A DNA stretch of 64,000 nt from Fuscibacter oryzae (GTDB lineage: Bacteria; Pseudomonadota; Alphaproteobacteria; Rhodobacterales; Rhodobacteraceae). The stretch spans positions 62,001 to 126,000 of the forward strand of contig NZ_JAESVP010000008.1 of assembly GCF_016765795.1 (NCBI RefSeq). Direction: 5' to 3'. A program made the position numbers and the translations under genes. Of the stretch, positions 7,904-17,684 are shown in pieces (position 1 is the stretch's first letter; each line of letters begins with the position of its first letter). A model generated the notes under the pieces. It was given only the letters and a program-made list of their open reading frames with translations, had not been told where the DNA came from and did not search any database.

Positions 7904-10042
7904 ATGACCACCATGCAGAAAATCACTCTCGCCTCGTCGCGGGATATTCCCTTCCACAATCTGGTCCTGAGCCAGTCCAACGTCCGGCGTGTGAAGGCTG
8001 GGATCTCTGTCGATGAACTGGCCGAATCCATCGCCCGCCGGGGCCTGATCCAGAGCCTGCACGTTCGCCCGGTGATCGGCGAAGATGGGGCGGAGACCGG
8101 CAAGTTCGAAGTTCCGGCCGGTGGCCGCCGCTACCGGGCGTTGGAACTGCTGGTGAAGCAGAAGCGCCTGGCGAAATCGGCACCGGTGCCTTGCATCGTC
8201 AGCGCGGCCGATGATTCCGTCCTGATCGACGAGGTCTCGCTGGCCGAGAACATCGAGCGCGCCCCGCTACACCCTCTTGACCAATTCCGCGCCTTCCAGG
8301 CTATGCGCGAGAAGGGCATGACCGAGGAATCCATCGCGGCGGCCTTCTTCGTCGATGTGAAGGTGGTCAAGCAGCGCCTGCGCCTCGTAGCGGTCGCGCC
8401 CGCGCTCTTGGACGTCTACGCCGAAGACGCCATGACCCTGGAACAACTGATGGCCTTCACCATCTCGGGCGATCATGCACGGCAGGCGCAGGTCTGGGAG
8501 GCGGTCAAGAACTCCTGGTCGAAGGAACCCTATCAGATCCGCCGCATGCTGACGGAAACCGCCGTGCGGGCCTCCGACAAGCGCGCGCGGTTCCTCGGGC
8601 TTGAGGCCTATGAAGCGGCCGGTGGCTATGTCCTCCGCGACCTTTTCCAGCAAGATGACGGGGGCTGGTTGCAGGACCCCGTGCTGCTGGAGCAGTTGGT
8701 GGGCGAAAAGCTGAAGGTGGAGGCTGAGGCCATCGCCGCAGAGGGCTGGAAGTGGATCGAGGTCGCGGTGGGCTTCCCCTATGGTCACACCATGGGGCTG
8801 CGCGCGCTTATGGGCACCACGGTCGATCTGACCGAAGAGGAGCGGGCCACGCGGGAGGCGCTGCGCGACGAATACGACCGGCTGGAGGCCGAATATGCCG
8901 AGGCCGACGACCTGCCCGAGGACGTCGATCAGCGGCTTGGTGAGATCGAACGCGTGCTCGGTGCCTTCGACAGCCGCCCGATGGCTTTCGATCCCGTTGA
9001 TCTCGGCAGGGCAGGGGCCTTCGTCAGCATCGACAGCGATGGCAGCCTGCTGGTCGAGCGTGGCTTTGTCCGGCCGGAGGATGAACAGCGGGCTGCGCCC
9101 AAGGGTGATCCGTCCAGCGAGGCCATGGGCGGTGATGCACCGGCCGAGGGCGACCGCAGCGACAACCGCACAGCGGTGATCAACATGGCGGGCGAGAACC
9201 GGGGGCAGGAGGATGACGAGGACGAGGGTGATGCGATCAAGCCGCTGCCCGAACGGCTCGTCATCGAACTGACGGCGCATCGCACGCTGGCGCTGCGGGA
9301 TGCGGTGTCAAATAACCCGCGCATCGCGATGACAGCGCTCTTGCACAAGCTGGCGACTGACTGCTTCGTCTCCCGCGCCTCCGGTTCGGCGCTCGAAGCC
9401 ACGGTGCGGGATATCCACCTGCCCGTGCAGGCTGCCGATCTGGCGGACAGCTTCCCGGCGCAGAACATCGACACGCGGCACGCAGGTTGGAAGGCAGACA
9501 TGCCGCTGGGGCAGGGGGATGATTTCCTCTGGGACTGGCTCCACGCACTGGACGAGGCCAGCCGTCAGGCGCTTCTGGCCCATTGCCTTAGCTTCGGGGT
9601 AAACGCGCTCTATGAGCGTCCGAACCCCTACAGCGGCATGGGGATCAGCCAACACGGCCTCGACCGTCGGCTGCGTGAGGCGGATCGTCTTGCTCGCACG
9701 ACCCAGCTTGATCTGGTTGAGGCAGGCTGGAAGCCGACGGTGGCCAACTACCTCGGCCGCGTCACCAAGAGCCGCATCCTGGAGGCCGTGCGCGAAGGTG
9801 CCGGGGCCCAAGCCGTCGAACTGATCGCGCACCTGAAGAAGGGCGACATGGCACGCGAGGCTGAGCGGCTCCTCGACGGTTCCGGTTGGCTGCCTGAGCC
9901 GTTGCGGATGGACGACCTGGACGGTGGCAAGGACACCGTGGCTGAGGATGCTGCCGTCGAACTTCCCGCCTTCCTGACCGAAGACGAAGAGGTTGCTTCC
10001 GACGACGAAGATGAGCGCCAGCACCTGATCGCTGCTGAATGA
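7904..10042 (+). CDS. ParB/Srx-fold N-terminal domain protein (plasmid ParB-like)
   Basis: 712 residues. The N-terminal ~200 residues are ParB-like: IPFHNLVLSQSNVRR, DELAESIARRGLIQSLHVRP, VPAGGRRYRALELL and ENIERAPLHPLDQFRAF, followed by a helix-turn-helix (TEESIAAAFFVDVKVVKQRLRL). The long C-terminal part has a central acidic coiled-coil stretch around residues 310-345 and acidic ends. Family members of this length are common on conjugative elements and are not shown to be segregation proteins; there is no ParA nearby. The ATG at 7904 has GGAG 13 bases upstream. A classical terminator follows. Confidence 0.85.
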   Translation: MTTMQKITLASSRDIPFHNLVLSQSNVRRVKAGISVDELAESIARRGLIQSLHVRPVIGEDGAETGKFEVPAGGRRYRALELLVKQKRLAKSAPVPCIVSAADDSVLIDEVSLAENIERAPLHPLDQFRAFQAMREKGMTEESIAAAFFVDVKVVKQRLRLVAVAPALLDVYAEDAMTLEQLMAFTISGDHARQAQVWEAVKNSWSKEPYQIRRMLTETAVRASDKRARFLGLEAYEAAGGYVLRDLFQQDDGGWLQDPVLLEQLVGEKLKVEAEAIAAEGWKWIEVAVGFPYGHTMGLRALMGTTVDLTEEERATREALRDEYDRLEAEYAEADDLPEDVDQRLGEIERVLGAFDSRPMAFDPVDLGRAGAFVSIDSDGSLLVERGFVRPEDEQRAAPKGDPSSEAMGGDAPAEGDRSDNRTAVINMAGENRGQEDDEDEGDAIKPLPERLVIELTAHRTLALRDAVSNNPRIAMTALLHKLATDCFVSRASGSALEATVRDIHLPVQAADLADSFPAQNIDTRHAGWKADMPLGQGDDFLWDWLHALDEASRQALLAHCLSFGVNALYERPNPYSGMGISQHGLDRRLREADRLARTTQLDLVEAGWKPTVANYLGRVTKSRILEAVREGAGAQAVELIAHLKKGDMAREAERLLDGSGWLPEPLRMDDLDGGKDTVAEDAAVELPAFLTEDEEVASDDEDERQHLIAAE

Positions 10043-10049
10043 CCTTGAA

Positions 10050-10078
10050 CGGGGCGGCTTCGGTCGCCCCGTTTTTTT
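10050..10078 (+). terminator. Rho-independent terminator of ParB-like gene
   Basis: 7-bp GC stem (CGGGGCG/CGCCCCG) with loop GCTTCGGT and a run of seven T (10072-10078), eight bases past the stop. Confidence 0.9.
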
Positions 10079-10105
10079 ATGCGGGCGGATTGAGAGGCGG
10101 TGTGT

Positions 10106-10333
10106 TCAGGCAAGCCGCTCGGAATAGCGCTTTTTCACGGCTCGGTTGATGAATTCGTTCAGCCCATCTCCCGCGCGCGCCAGCACAATCATGCGGTCGA
10201 TATTGGCCTGCCCTGCCGATACAGAGGTGTATCGGTAAACTGCCCCATCCTTGAACGCGACATCCATATGCGTGGAGCCAAGCTTGTAGGCCCGGATGCC
10301 AGAATCCTTGTCCCAATCACGATATGGCGTCAT
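10106..10333 (-). CDS. KTSC-like domain protein, probably SOS-induced
   Basis: 75 residues: STHMDVAFKDGAVYRYTSVSAGQ and LNEFINRAVKKRY fit the small KTSC fold, found alone or fused to lysyl-tRNA-synthetase-like proteins; function unknown. GAGG lies six bases before the ATG. Upstream is a good promoter, TTGAAC and TATGCT with a 17-base spacer, overlapped by an exact alphaproteobacterial LexA box. This suggests expression upon DNA damage or entry of single-stranded DNA. Confidence 0.7.
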   Translation of the reverse strand: MTPYRDWDKDSGIRAYKLGSTHMDVAFKDGAVYRYTSVSAGQANIDRMIVLARAGDGLNEFINRAVKKRYSERLA

Positions 10334-10374
10334 CAGAACCTCACGTCACAACATGCTGAACAAGCATATCGCCT

Positions 10375-10389
10375 GTTCGTGCTTTGTTC
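10375..10389 (-). promoter_or_regulatory. LexA (SOS) box in the KTSC promoter
   Basis: GTTC-GTGCTTT-GTTC, an exact match to the alphaproteobacterial SOS box GTTC-N7-GTTC. On the minus strand it overlaps the -35 TTGAAC and the spacer of the promoter of the KTSC gene. Confidence 0.7.
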
Positions 10390-10408
10390 AAGCGGGGGTG
10401 ATGCGACT

Positions 10409-11393
10409 ATGGCCCCAGGTTTCGACGGGTCTTTGCCAAGCGATCATTGTGCCGGCAGGAAGTGGGGCGGGGCGCGAGGGCTAAGGCCTCACCGTCAGAT
10501 CATTGTCGAGTTGCGCGGGTTGGGATGGCGTCTAAGCCTGGTTCGACCAGCATTTTGGCCCGGCCGCAGCTGGTTCGAATCTCGTCCTTTACCTGCCATC
10601 ACGCTGTCCGGCCTGAACCAAGTGGAGCGGCGGTTTCCGCGAGGCAACAGGGCAGGGGGAGGCGCAAGCTGGCCTGTGGCCTCCAGCGGTGGTTTCATCG
10701 CCTGTGGTCCCAGACCTGTCTCTCTTGACGGGCCTTCAGGGTCGCCTTGATCTCCGTGGATTGACTGTACCAGTCCGCGTTTGGGCGGCCTCTGGTGATG
10801 GGCTGATTTGCCCGAAGGACGTCTTCGCCTCGACCGCTTCGGCGCAACAGCGTCGTCACAACTTTCATCCCCTGCCGGCAGAGCCGCCATTCCTCGCGGG
10901 GCAAGAAAGTTCCTCCTGTGCTGTCCGGCCCCCGTGAACGGGGTGCGCCACCGGTCGCCTCCGGGCTGTTGATCGCCATCGAGGCGGCAAGGACGCGGGC
11001 CCGAAACAGAGCAAAACGGAGAAAGAACATTGCGACCATCGGCACCTTCAAGAAGACCGGCACCGAATACACCGGCGAAATCTTCACCCTCAGCCTGCAG
11101 GCCAAGGGTGTGCGCCTCGTCCCCGACCTGCGCGCCTCGGGCGAGAACGCGCCCAGCCACCGGGTTCTGGTCGGCCGCGCCGAGATCGGCGCCGCCTGGA
11201 CGAAGAAATCGAACGAGGGCCGCGAATACCTGGGCCCTGAAGCTGGACGATCCGAGCTTTGCCGCCCCGATCTACGCCAACCTCTTCGATGACGAAGACG
11301 GCGAGGGCTCAAGCCTCATCTGGTCCCGCCCCAACACCCGCCGCGGCGACTGATCGCCTAGGCAAAGGCCCCGGTCGAAAGACCGGGGCCGAC
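10409..11393 (+). repeat. DUF736 repeat, copy 1 (degenerate)
   Basis: First of three direct copies (others at about 21318-22316 and 31908-32900). Each has ~500-600 bases of conserved DNA without a conserved reading frame, a DUF736 gene, and a GC hairpin with a GNRA-type loop (here 11367-11390). The best-conserved stretch, around 10785-10865, is nearly identical in all copies. This copy's DUF736 gene is dead. Confidence 0.85.
11029..11353 (+). pseudogene. DUF736 gene, copy 1: start lost and frameshifted
   Basis: Collinear with the intact copies at 21953 and 32535. The initiator ATG has become ATT (11029-11031), and one extra C in the run after GREYLG shifts the frame, so the frame reads PEAGRSELC instead of LKLDDPSF before stopping at 11292. 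The correct C-terminus (SRPNTRRGD) is in the next frame and ends at 11353. Two independent lesions argue against sequencing error and for relaxed selection once other copies were present. Confidence 0.85.
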
Positions 11394-11416
11394 GGCGAAT
11401 TCCTAAGCGAGGAGGC

Positions 11417-12313
11417 TCACCCCATCCTTTCGGACGCGAAGGAGCCGGGCGAAGCCGGAAACACGACTGTCTTTCCGCCGTTCAAGAAGACCCGGCCGTG
11501 AATATGGGCGTGGATGGCTCTCGCCAGCACGTTCGCTTCAACGTCTCGACCAAGGCTCACATAGTCGTCAGGCGATTGGGCATGCGTGACCCGGACGGTG
11601 TCCTGTTCGATGATCGGGCCTTCATCAAGATCGGCTGTCACATAATGCGACGTCGCGCCGATCAGTTTCACGCCGCGCTCATAGGCCTGTTTGTAGGGGT
11701 TCGCACCTTTGAAGGACGGCAGAAAGGAATGGTGGATGTTGATGATCCGACCCGACATGACGCGACACATCTCATCTGACAGCACCTGCATATAGCGCGC
11801 GAGCACGACAAGTTCGGCCCCGGTTTCGCGAAGGATGCGCATCTGCTCGGCCTCGGCCTGCGCCTTGTTTTCCTTGGTGACCTTGATGCAGTGAAACGGG
11901 ATGTCGTGGTTTACCACGACCTTCTGATACTCCATGTGGTTGGAGATCACGGCCACGACGTCAATGGGCAAGGCCCCTATCTTCCAACGGTAAAGCAGGT
12001 CGTTCAGGCAATGGCCGAAGCGGCTGACCATCAGCACGACCTTGCGCTTGGTGCCCTCGTCGAACATCTCCTGCTGCATCTGGTATTTCTCGGCCAGGGG
12101 CACAAAGGCGGACCGCAACTCCGCTAGGCCCATCCCTTCGTCGGACCGAAAGCTGACGCGCATAAAGTAGCGTCCCGTGGTCTCGTCATCGAATTGGGCG
12201 CTGTCCTGGATGTTGCAGCCATGGGCCGAGAGGAAGGTTGCAATCTCGGCTGTCACGCCACGGACCGAAGGGCACGTGACCCTGAGGGCGAAGCGGTTTG
12301 GGCTTTGTGTCAT
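11417..12313 (-). CDS. purU: Formyltetrahydrofolate deformylase
   Basis: 298 residues. An N-terminal ACT domain (FALRVTCPSVRGVTAEI) precedes the formyltransferase-like catalytic domain with INIHHSFLPSFKGANPYKQA, the His/Asp catalytic signature ending near TADLDEGPII. It hydrolyses 10-formyl-THF to formate and THF. The start at 12313 has AGGA seven bases upstream and follows the folD stop by 16 bases. As the last gene of the glyA-dsdA-folD-purU operon it would discharge one-carbon units as formate and regenerate THF. Confidence 0.95.
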   Translation of the reverse strand: MTQSPNRFALRVTCPSVRGVTAEIATFLSAHGCNIQDSAQFDDETTGRYFMRVSFRSDEGMGLAELRSAFVPLAEKYQMQQEMFDEGTKRKVVLMVSRFGHCLNDLLYRWKIGALPIDVVAVISNHMEYQKVVVNHDIPFHCIKVTKENKAQAEAEQMRILRETGAELVVLARYMQVLSDEMCRVMSGRIINIHHSFLPSFKGANPYKQAYERGVKLIGATSHYVTADLDEGPIIEQDTVRVTHAQSPDDYVSLGRDVEANVLARAIHAHIHGRVFLNGGKTVVFPASPGSFASERMG

Positions 12314-12329
12314 CTGGTGTTCCTTTGGC

Positions 12330-13211
12330 TCAGGCATCCGCCAGGCCATGTTGGCGGGCAAAGGCGGTGAGGGTGTTTGACAGAAGGCAGGCGATGGTCA
12401 TGGGGCCAACTCCGCCCGGCACCGGCGTGATCGCGCCGGCATGGGACGCCTCGGCAAAGGCCACATCCCCGACCAACCGGCTTTTTCCGTCACGCTCGAC
12501 GCGATTGATGCCGACATCGATCACTGTGGCTCCGGGGCTGATCCAGTCGCCACGCACCAGTTCCGGGCGACCGGCGGCGACCACGACGATATCGGCAGCG
12601 CGGCAAAGCGCGGGCAGGTTCCGGGTCTTCGAATGCGCGACCGTGACGGTGCAGTTTTCTGCCATCAGAAGCTGTGCCATGGGCTTGCCCACGATGTTTG
12701 ATTTGCCGATGACTAGGGCATTAAGCCCGCTCAGATCGACCAACCGGTCCTTCAGAAGCATCAGGCACCCGAGGGGGGTGCAAGGCACAAGTGCCTTTTG
12801 TCCCGTCGCCAGCAGGCCCGCATTCGAGATGTGAAAGCCGTCGACATCCTTGGCGGGTGCGATCGCATTGATGACCGCTGCGGCGTCGAGATGCGCGGGC
12901 AGAGGAAGCTGCACGAGGATGCCGTTGACGTGCGGATCAAGATTTAGCGCATCCACAAGCGCCAGCAAGGCGTCGGATGATGTGTCGGCCGGCAAGCGAT
13001 GGACGAAGGACTGCATCCCGGCAGCGGTGGTCTGGCGATTCTTGGCGTTCACATAGACCTGACTGGCCGGGTCGTCGCCAATCAGCACGACGGCCAGCCC
13101 CGGCACCCGGCCTGTGGTGGATTTCAGAGTCTCGATACGGGCGGCAAGGCGCTGCACCAGCCCGGCCGCGAAGGCCTTGCCGTCGATCAGCGCCGCACGG
13201 GATTTGTCCAT
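12330..13211 (-). CDS. folD: Bifunctional methylene-THF dehydrogenase/cyclohydrolase
   Basis: 293 residues with FolD hallmarks: YVNAKNRQT (catalytic Lys region), [29 protein letters not shown] (NADP binding) and [12 protein letters not shown]. It oxidises 5,10-methylene-THF to 10-formyl-THF. This is probably a second copy dedicated to the operon, since a chromosomal folD is essential in most bacteria. Between dsdA and purU with short gaps. Confidence 0.95.
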   Translation of the reverse strand: MDKSRAALIDGKAFAAGLVQRLAARIETLKSTTGRVPGLAVVLIGDDPASQVYVNAKNRQTTAAGMQSFVHRLPADTSSDALLALVDALNLDPHVNGILVQLPLPAHLDAAAVINAIAPAKDVDGFHISNAGLLATGQKALVPCTPLGCLMLLKDRLVDLSGLNALVIGKSNIVGKPMAQLLMAENCTVTVAHSKTRNLPALCRAADIVVVAAGRPELVRGDWISPGATVIDVGINRVERDGKSRLVGDVAFAEASHAGAITPVPGGVGPMTIACLLSNTLTAFARQHGLADA

Positions 13212-13230
13212 GCGTCTCTCCTTGGATGGG

Positions 13231-14565
13231 TCAGGTGTTCAGGGCGGCGCCCCGGCGCAGGAAGTCGTGGAACTGGTCGGCAGGCACGAAAGACCCGCCC
13301 GTGGCCCAGAGAATGTGGGTCGCGTATCCGACCTTGTCGGTCAGGTCCCGTTCCCGAAGGTAGCGCTGGCCTTCGGGCGACTGGACAATGAAATCAGGCC
13401 CGGCGAAACTGGCCGTGGCCGAAGGCTCCAGCATGATGCCCTGAAGGCGGTTTGCCTTTTCCAGCCAGCGAAAGAGATCGTCGTCGGCCACCGTAAAGAC
13501 GCCCGACAGCATTGGCCGCATGACCTCGGCCACGAAGGCCGACATTCGGGCCACCGCCATGCCATCGGCCTCGGTCCGGTTGGTCAGGCCGACATCATAG
13601 ACCGAAACAAGATCGCGCTGGCCGCTCATCATGTGAACTATGGCGCAGGGGGACTGGACCGGCTCGACGAAGAAGGCGTGGACGGCATCGCCGAAGATCG
13701 CCTTCAACCCGTAAGCCACGCCGCCTGGCGCCCCGCCTATCCCGCAAGGAAGATAAACAAACAAAGGATGGTCGACATCGACCGTCACCCCCGACGCCTG
13801 CAACTGAGTCGCCAGTTCGGCGGCGGCGGCGCTGTAACCGAAGAACAAGGTCTGCGAGCGTTCGTCGTCGACAAAGTAGATCAGCGGATCGCTTTCGGCC
13901 TCGTCACGGGCTTTTTCGACAGCGGTGGTGTAGTCTGCCTCGTGCAAGACCACCTCGACGCCCAGCTTGCGCAGCCGTTCAACTTTCCACGGCTTGGCAT
14001 CAAGCGACATGTGAACAGCGGCCCGGAAACCCAGGGCCCGCGCGGCGATCCCGACGCTTAGGCCCAGATTGCCGGTGCTGCCAACCGCAATCATGTGGCG
14101 GGCGAAAAGCGCCCGCGCCTCGGGTCCTGCGAGTTTGGTGATGTCGTCGGTGGGCGACAGCAGGCCGTTTCGGCGGGCCAGGTCCTGGGCGAACATGAAG
14201 ACCTCATAAACCCCGCCGCGCGCCTTGATCGAGCCTGCGACGGGCAGGGCATTGTCGGCCTTGACGAAGATGCGCCCGAATTCGAAACCACCATATCCCA
14301 GTGCAGGGCGCAATGCGGTAGCCTCGATCAAGTCAGAGCGGATATGGCCCCCAGTGGCGCGAAGTTCGGGAAAGACGGCCTGAAGCAGCGGCGCGAGGTG
14401 TTGCCAGTTGGCGCTGGCCTCTGCCACCTGTTCAGGGCGCACCGGCAGGTCCGGATCGGCGATACCGCCCGAACGCAGGTCCGGATTCAGCCAAAGTGTA
14501 GGCCGGGCGGCCAGAAGATCGGCTCGGGCCGGGGTGTCGGGAAGCTGAACGCGCATCGGGATCAT
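13231..14565 (-). CDS. dsdA: D-serine ammonia-lyase
   Basis: 444 residues, close to E. coli DsdA (442). The PLP lysine motif is [12 protein letters not shown]; further family landmarks are [42 protein letters not shown] and [11 protein letters not shown]. It deaminates D-serine to pyruvate and ammonia. ATG 14565 is the first start; ATG 14556 (MRVQLPD) is an alternative with a slightly better spaced GACGG. It lies directly after the glyA-like gene, which suggests that D-serine or a related hydroxy-amino acid is a pathway substrate. Confidence 0.92.
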   Translation of the reverse strand: MIPMRVQLPDTPARADLLAARPTLWLNPDLRSGGIADPDLPVRPEQVAEASANWQHLAPLLQAVFPELRATGGHIRSDLIEATALRPALGYGGFEFGRIFVKADNALPVAGSIKARGGVYEVFMFAQDLARRNGLLSPTDDITKLAGPEARALFARHMIAVGSTGNLGLSVGIAARALGFRAAVHMSLDAKPWKVERLRKLGVEVVLHEADYTTAVEKARDEAESDPLIYFVDDERSQTLFFGYSAAAAELATQLQASGVTVDVDHPLFVYLPCGIGGAPGGVAYGLKAIFGDAVHAFFVEPVQSPCAIVHMMSGQRDLVSVYDVGLTNRTEADGMAVARMSAFVAEVMRPMLSGVFTVADDDLFRWLEKANRLQGIMLEPSATASFAGPDFIVQSPEGQRYLRERDLTDKVGYATHILWATGGSFVPADQFHDFLRRGAALNT

Positions 14566-14622
14566 CCGTCAATCAGAAGAAGGATCGGCAGGGAAGGCGA
14601 GCCCTCCCTGCCGGGTGTGGGG

Positions 14623-15888
14623 TCACGCATAGATCGGGAAGCGGGCACAGAGCGCCGCGACCTCGGCCTTGATGCGGGCCTCGACCTCGGCAGTCTCGCC
14701 TGCTTGGGCCGCATCGAACAGATCGGCGATCATGGTGCCGATGGCGGCAAACTCGGCCGCGCCAAAGCCGCGCGTGGTGCCCGCCGACGATCCAAGCCGC
14801 AGCCCTTTCCACTCCGACGGCTTGGCGCTGTCAAAGGGGATCGGGTTCTTGTTCGAGGTGATGTCGACCTTGTAAAGCAGATCCTGCGCCTGCTGTCCGC
14901 TCAGGCCCTTGGACGAGACATCGACCAGAACGACATGGGTATCCGTGCCGCCGGACACGATGGCCACACCGCGCGCCATCAGCGTTTCGGCCAGAAGATG
15001 GGCGTTCGCCTTGACGTTCGCAGCATAGACCTTGAACTCATCCGTCAGCGCCTCACCCAACGCCACGGCCTTGCCTGCGATGGTGGCAAGATGCGCGCTG
15101 CCCTGCACGCCTGGGAAAACGGCGGCTTGCAGTTTCTTCACCAGATCCTCGCGGTTCGACAGGATCAAACCGCCACGGGCGCCGCGCAGAGTCTTAGTTG
15201 TGGTGCAGGTCACGATATCGGCGAAAGGCACGGGCGAAGGATGCACGCCACCCGCCACCAGCCCCGCGAAATGCGCCATGTCGACCAAAAAGATCGCCCC
15301 CACCTTGTCGGCAATCTGGCGCATCCGGGCAAAGTCGATCTCGCGCGGATAGGAGGAGCCGCCCGCGATCAGCAGCTTTGGCTGGTGTTCGATCGCCAAA
15401 GCCTCCGCCGCGTCATAGTCGATCCGGCCAGTGTCGCGGTGGACACCATAGGGGATGATCTTGAACCAGCGGCCCGACTGGTTGGGTTTCGCGCCGTGGC
15501 TGAGGTGACCGCCCGAGGCAAGATCAAGGCTGAGAACGGTGTCGCCGGGTTGCAGCAGCGCAAAGAACACCGCCTGATTGGCTTGCGTGCCGGAATGCGG
15601 CTGCACATTGGCATAGCTCACACCGAAAAGAGCTTTGGCACGGTCAATGGCGGCCTGCTCGACCACATCGGCAAAGTCGGCCCCGCCGTGAAAGCGATTG
15701 CCCGGATAGCCTTCGACCGTCTTGTTGGTGATGACCGACCCCAGGGCGTCCAGCGAAGCAAAGCTTACCGAATTCTCGGAAGCAATGAGTTCGATCTGCC
15801 CTTGCTGACGCTTCTTTTCCGCTTCGAGAGCGTCAAAGATCAGCGGGTCGCGTGTGGCGAGATGGGTTCTGAAAAAAGCGGTCGTCAT
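14623..15888 (-). CDS. glyA: Serine hydroxymethyltransferase family enzyme, divergent
   Basis: 421 residues, full length for the SHMT family: LIASENSVS, VEGYPGNRFHGG, ANVQPHSGTQAN, VDMAHFAGLVAGG and the PLP lysine in VTCTTTKTLRGARGG. The residue just before the lysine is Thr; in canonical SHMT it is His (TTTTHKTL). The following Pro of GPRGG is Ala. These changes, and the operon with dsdA, folD and purU, suggest an altered substrate such as an alpha-substituted serine rather than housekeeping glycine/serine exchange. An alpha-methylserine hydroxymethyltransferase is one candidate known from Paracoccus. Divergent from the LysR gene. Confidence 0.88.
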   Translation of the reverse strand: MTTAFFRTHLATRDPLIFDALEAEKKRQQGQIELIASENSVSFASLDALGSVITNKTVEGYPGNRFHGGADFADVVEQAAIDRAKALFGVSYANVQPHSGTQANQAVFFALLQPGDTVLSLDLASGGHLSHGAKPNQSGRWFKIIPYGVHRDTGRIDYDAAEALAIEHQPKLLIAGGSSYPREIDFARMRQIADKVGAIFLVDMAHFAGLVAGGVHPSPVPFADIVTCTTTKTLRGARGGLILSNREDLVKKLQAAVFPGVQGSAHLATIAGKAVALGEALTDEFKVYAANVKANAHLLAETLMARGVAIVSGGTDTHVVLVDVSSKGLSGQQAQDLLYKVDITSNKNPIPFDSAKPSEWKGLRLGSSAGTTRGFGAAEFAAIGTMIADLFDAAQAGETAEVEARIKAEVAALCARFPIYA

Positions 15889-16020
15889 GGATGTCTCCCG
15901 GTTCCCGATGGGGGTGATGAGGTCACCCTAAAACAGGCAGACGGTTCAGAAAAAGTGAGTAATGTTGGCATATACGTTCTGATCGGCTAATGAATTCATG
16001 AATGGCAAAGGGAGGTCAGA

Positions 16021-16914
16021 ATGGATCTGGGCAGATTGCGCGCCTTGCGGGAACTGGCGGTGCGCAAGACCATGGCGGCTGTCTCTGAGGCGCTGCTTGT
16101 TTCTCCTTCAGCGGTCTCGCAACAGATTTCACTTCTGGAGCAAGAGGTTGGCATCAAGCTGATCGAACGTCGCGGGCGGGGTGTTGAACTGACGCTTGCC
16201 GGCCACAACCTTGTGCATCGGGCTGAACGCATCTTTGCGGAAATCGAATCCGCCCGCGCCGACATTGCCGAGCTGAAACAGATCATCGCGGGCGATCTGC
16301 GGGTCGCGGCCTTCCCTTCCGTCGCGGCCGCCGTCATTCCGGGCACGATCCGCGCGTTGATGCAGGCGCATCCGCAGCTTTCCATCCAGTTCGACGAGAT
16401 GGAGCCAGAGCAGGCCCTGGCAGCCTTGCGCAGTTGGCAGACCGATGTGGCGCTGATCGACGATCTGAACGTGCCGCCCGGCGCGCTGGATGCCAATATC
16501 GAGACGATGCCGCTGATGGAGGACGTCTTTAACGTCATGGTCAGCCTTGACCACCTGCTTGCCGAAAGCCCCTCTGCCACGCTGGAGGATTTGCGCGACG
16601 AGGCTTGGGTGATCGACACCGCCTCATCGAACTATACCCGCATGTTGACGCAGGCCTGCCAGACCTCGGGCTTTACGCCCCGCATCATGGCGCGTTGCAA
16701 CGGGTTCGAGGTGACCGTGGCGCTGATCCGCGAGGGCTGCGCCATTGCGATCCTGCCGGGCCTGCGCGCCAGCCATGACCTTGAAGATGTCTGGGTCTGC
16801 CGGCTGAAACCCGAGATCCGCCGCAAGATTTCCATCGCCTTTCGCAAGGGCGAAAAACGCAGCCCCGCGCTTCAGGCCTTTCTTGCCAAGGTCAAAGAGC
16901 AGGCGCGCGCCTAG
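16021..16914 (+). CDS. LysR-type regulator of the serine/C1 cluster
   Basis: 297 residues. The N-terminal winged HTH is [16 protein letters not shown] and [17 protein letters not shown]; the rest is a periplasmic-binding-like effector domain. GGGAGG sits about five bases before the ATG. It is divergent from the glyA-dsdA-folD-purU operon and convergent, with a 4-base overlap, with the ABC transporter operon. The 132-base divergent region contains the palindrome ATTCATGAAT (15994-16003) and T-N11-A candidates. By LysR logic it should control glyA in response to the imported amino acid. Confidence 0.9.
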   Translation: MDLGRLRALRELAVRKTMAAVSEALLVSPSAVSQQISLLEQEVGIKLIERRGRGVELTLAGHNLVHRAERIFAEIESARADIAELKQIIAGDLRVAAFPSVAAAVIPGTIRALMQAHPQLSIQFDEMEPEQALAALRSWQTDVALIDDLNVPPGALDANIETMPLMEDVFNVMVSLDHLLAESPSATLEDLRDEAWVIDTASSNYTRMLTQACQTSGFTPRIMARCNGFEVTVALIREGCAIAILPGLRASHDLEDVWVCRLKPEIRRKISIAFRKGEKRSPALQAFLAKVKEQARA

Positions 16915-17684
16915 TGCTTCAACACGCGGGACAAGAAGGCGCGGGTGCGTTCGTTCTGCGGGTTGTCAAAGAACGCGTCCGGTTTGCTGGTTTCGGTGAT
17001 TCGCCCCTGATCAACATAGATCACCCGGTCACTGACCTCGCGGGCGAACCCCATTTCATGGGTGACGATCATCATGGTCATGCCCTCGCGCGCCAGTTCG
17101 CGCATGACGTCCAGCACCTCGCCCACCATTTCGGGATCAAGGGCCGAGGTCGGCTCATCGAACAGCATCAGATGCGGCTCCATCGCCAGAGACCGCGCGA
17201 TGGCGACACGCTGTTGCTGGCCGCCGGAAAGGGCGCCGGGGTATTTCAAGGCCTGATCGCGCAGGCCCACGCGGTCCAGAAGCTGCATCGCCTGCGCCTC
17301 GGCCTCGTCGCGGGATTTGCCGCGCACGCGGATCGGGCCAAGGGTGACGTTGTGCAGAACCGACAGGTGGGGAAACAGGTTGAACTGCTGGAACACCATG
17401 CCGACGCCGCGGCGGATGTCGCGCAGGCCCTTTACCTCGCCGAACTCACGCTCCTCGGCGCGGGGCATCCGGAAGCCGTCCACCTCCAGATTGCCGGACT
17501 GGTATTCCTCCAGCCCGTTCACGCAGCGGATCAGGGTGGATTTGCCAGAGCCAGAGGCCCCGACGACCACCAGAACCTCGCCCCGTGCGACCTCAAGATC
17601 GACGTCTTTCAGGACGTGAAAGCTGCCGTAGAACTTGTTCAGGTCCTTGATACGGACGATGGCTTGGCCTTGGCTTTCGGTCAT
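16911..17684 (-). CDS. aapP: Polar amino-acid ABC transporter ATP-binding protein (AapP/GlnQ type)
   Basis: 257 residues: Walker [11 protein letters not shown]-loop [17 protein letters not shown], signature [15 protein letters not shown], Walker [15 protein letters not shown], and the H-loop in [11 protein letters not shown]. This is the standard GlnQ/AapP architecture. It overlaps the upstream permease by 4 bases. It powers uptake by the two permeases with the binding protein at 20055. Confidence 0.93.
   Translation of the reverse strand: MTESQGQAIVRIKDLNKFYGSFHVLKDVDLEVARGEVLVVVGASGSGKSTLIRCVNGLEEYQSGNLEVDGFRMPRAEEREFGEVKGLRDIRRGVGMVFQQFNLFPHLSVLHNVTLGPIRVRGKSRDEAEAQAMQLLDRVGLRDQALKYPGALSGGQQQRVAIARSLAMEPHLMLFDEPTSALDPEMVGEVLDVMRELAREGMTMMIVTHEMGFAREVSDRVIYVDQGRITETSKPDAFFDNPQNERTRAFLSRVLKH

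Noticed and set aside
8267-9280. 337-codon minus-strand frame
   Set aside because: Lies opposite the ParB-like gene, has no family features.
10495-11160. Minus-strand frame inside the DUF736 repeat (KVVTTLLRRSGRGEDV segment shared by all copies)
   Set aside because: Shared only over the ~80-base conserved core; C-terminal parts diverge because of indels, and copy 2 lacks the Met.
14095-15990. 631-codon plus-strand frame
   Set aside because: Antisense to glyA and dsdA, both with complete catalytic motifs; GC-rich shadow frame.
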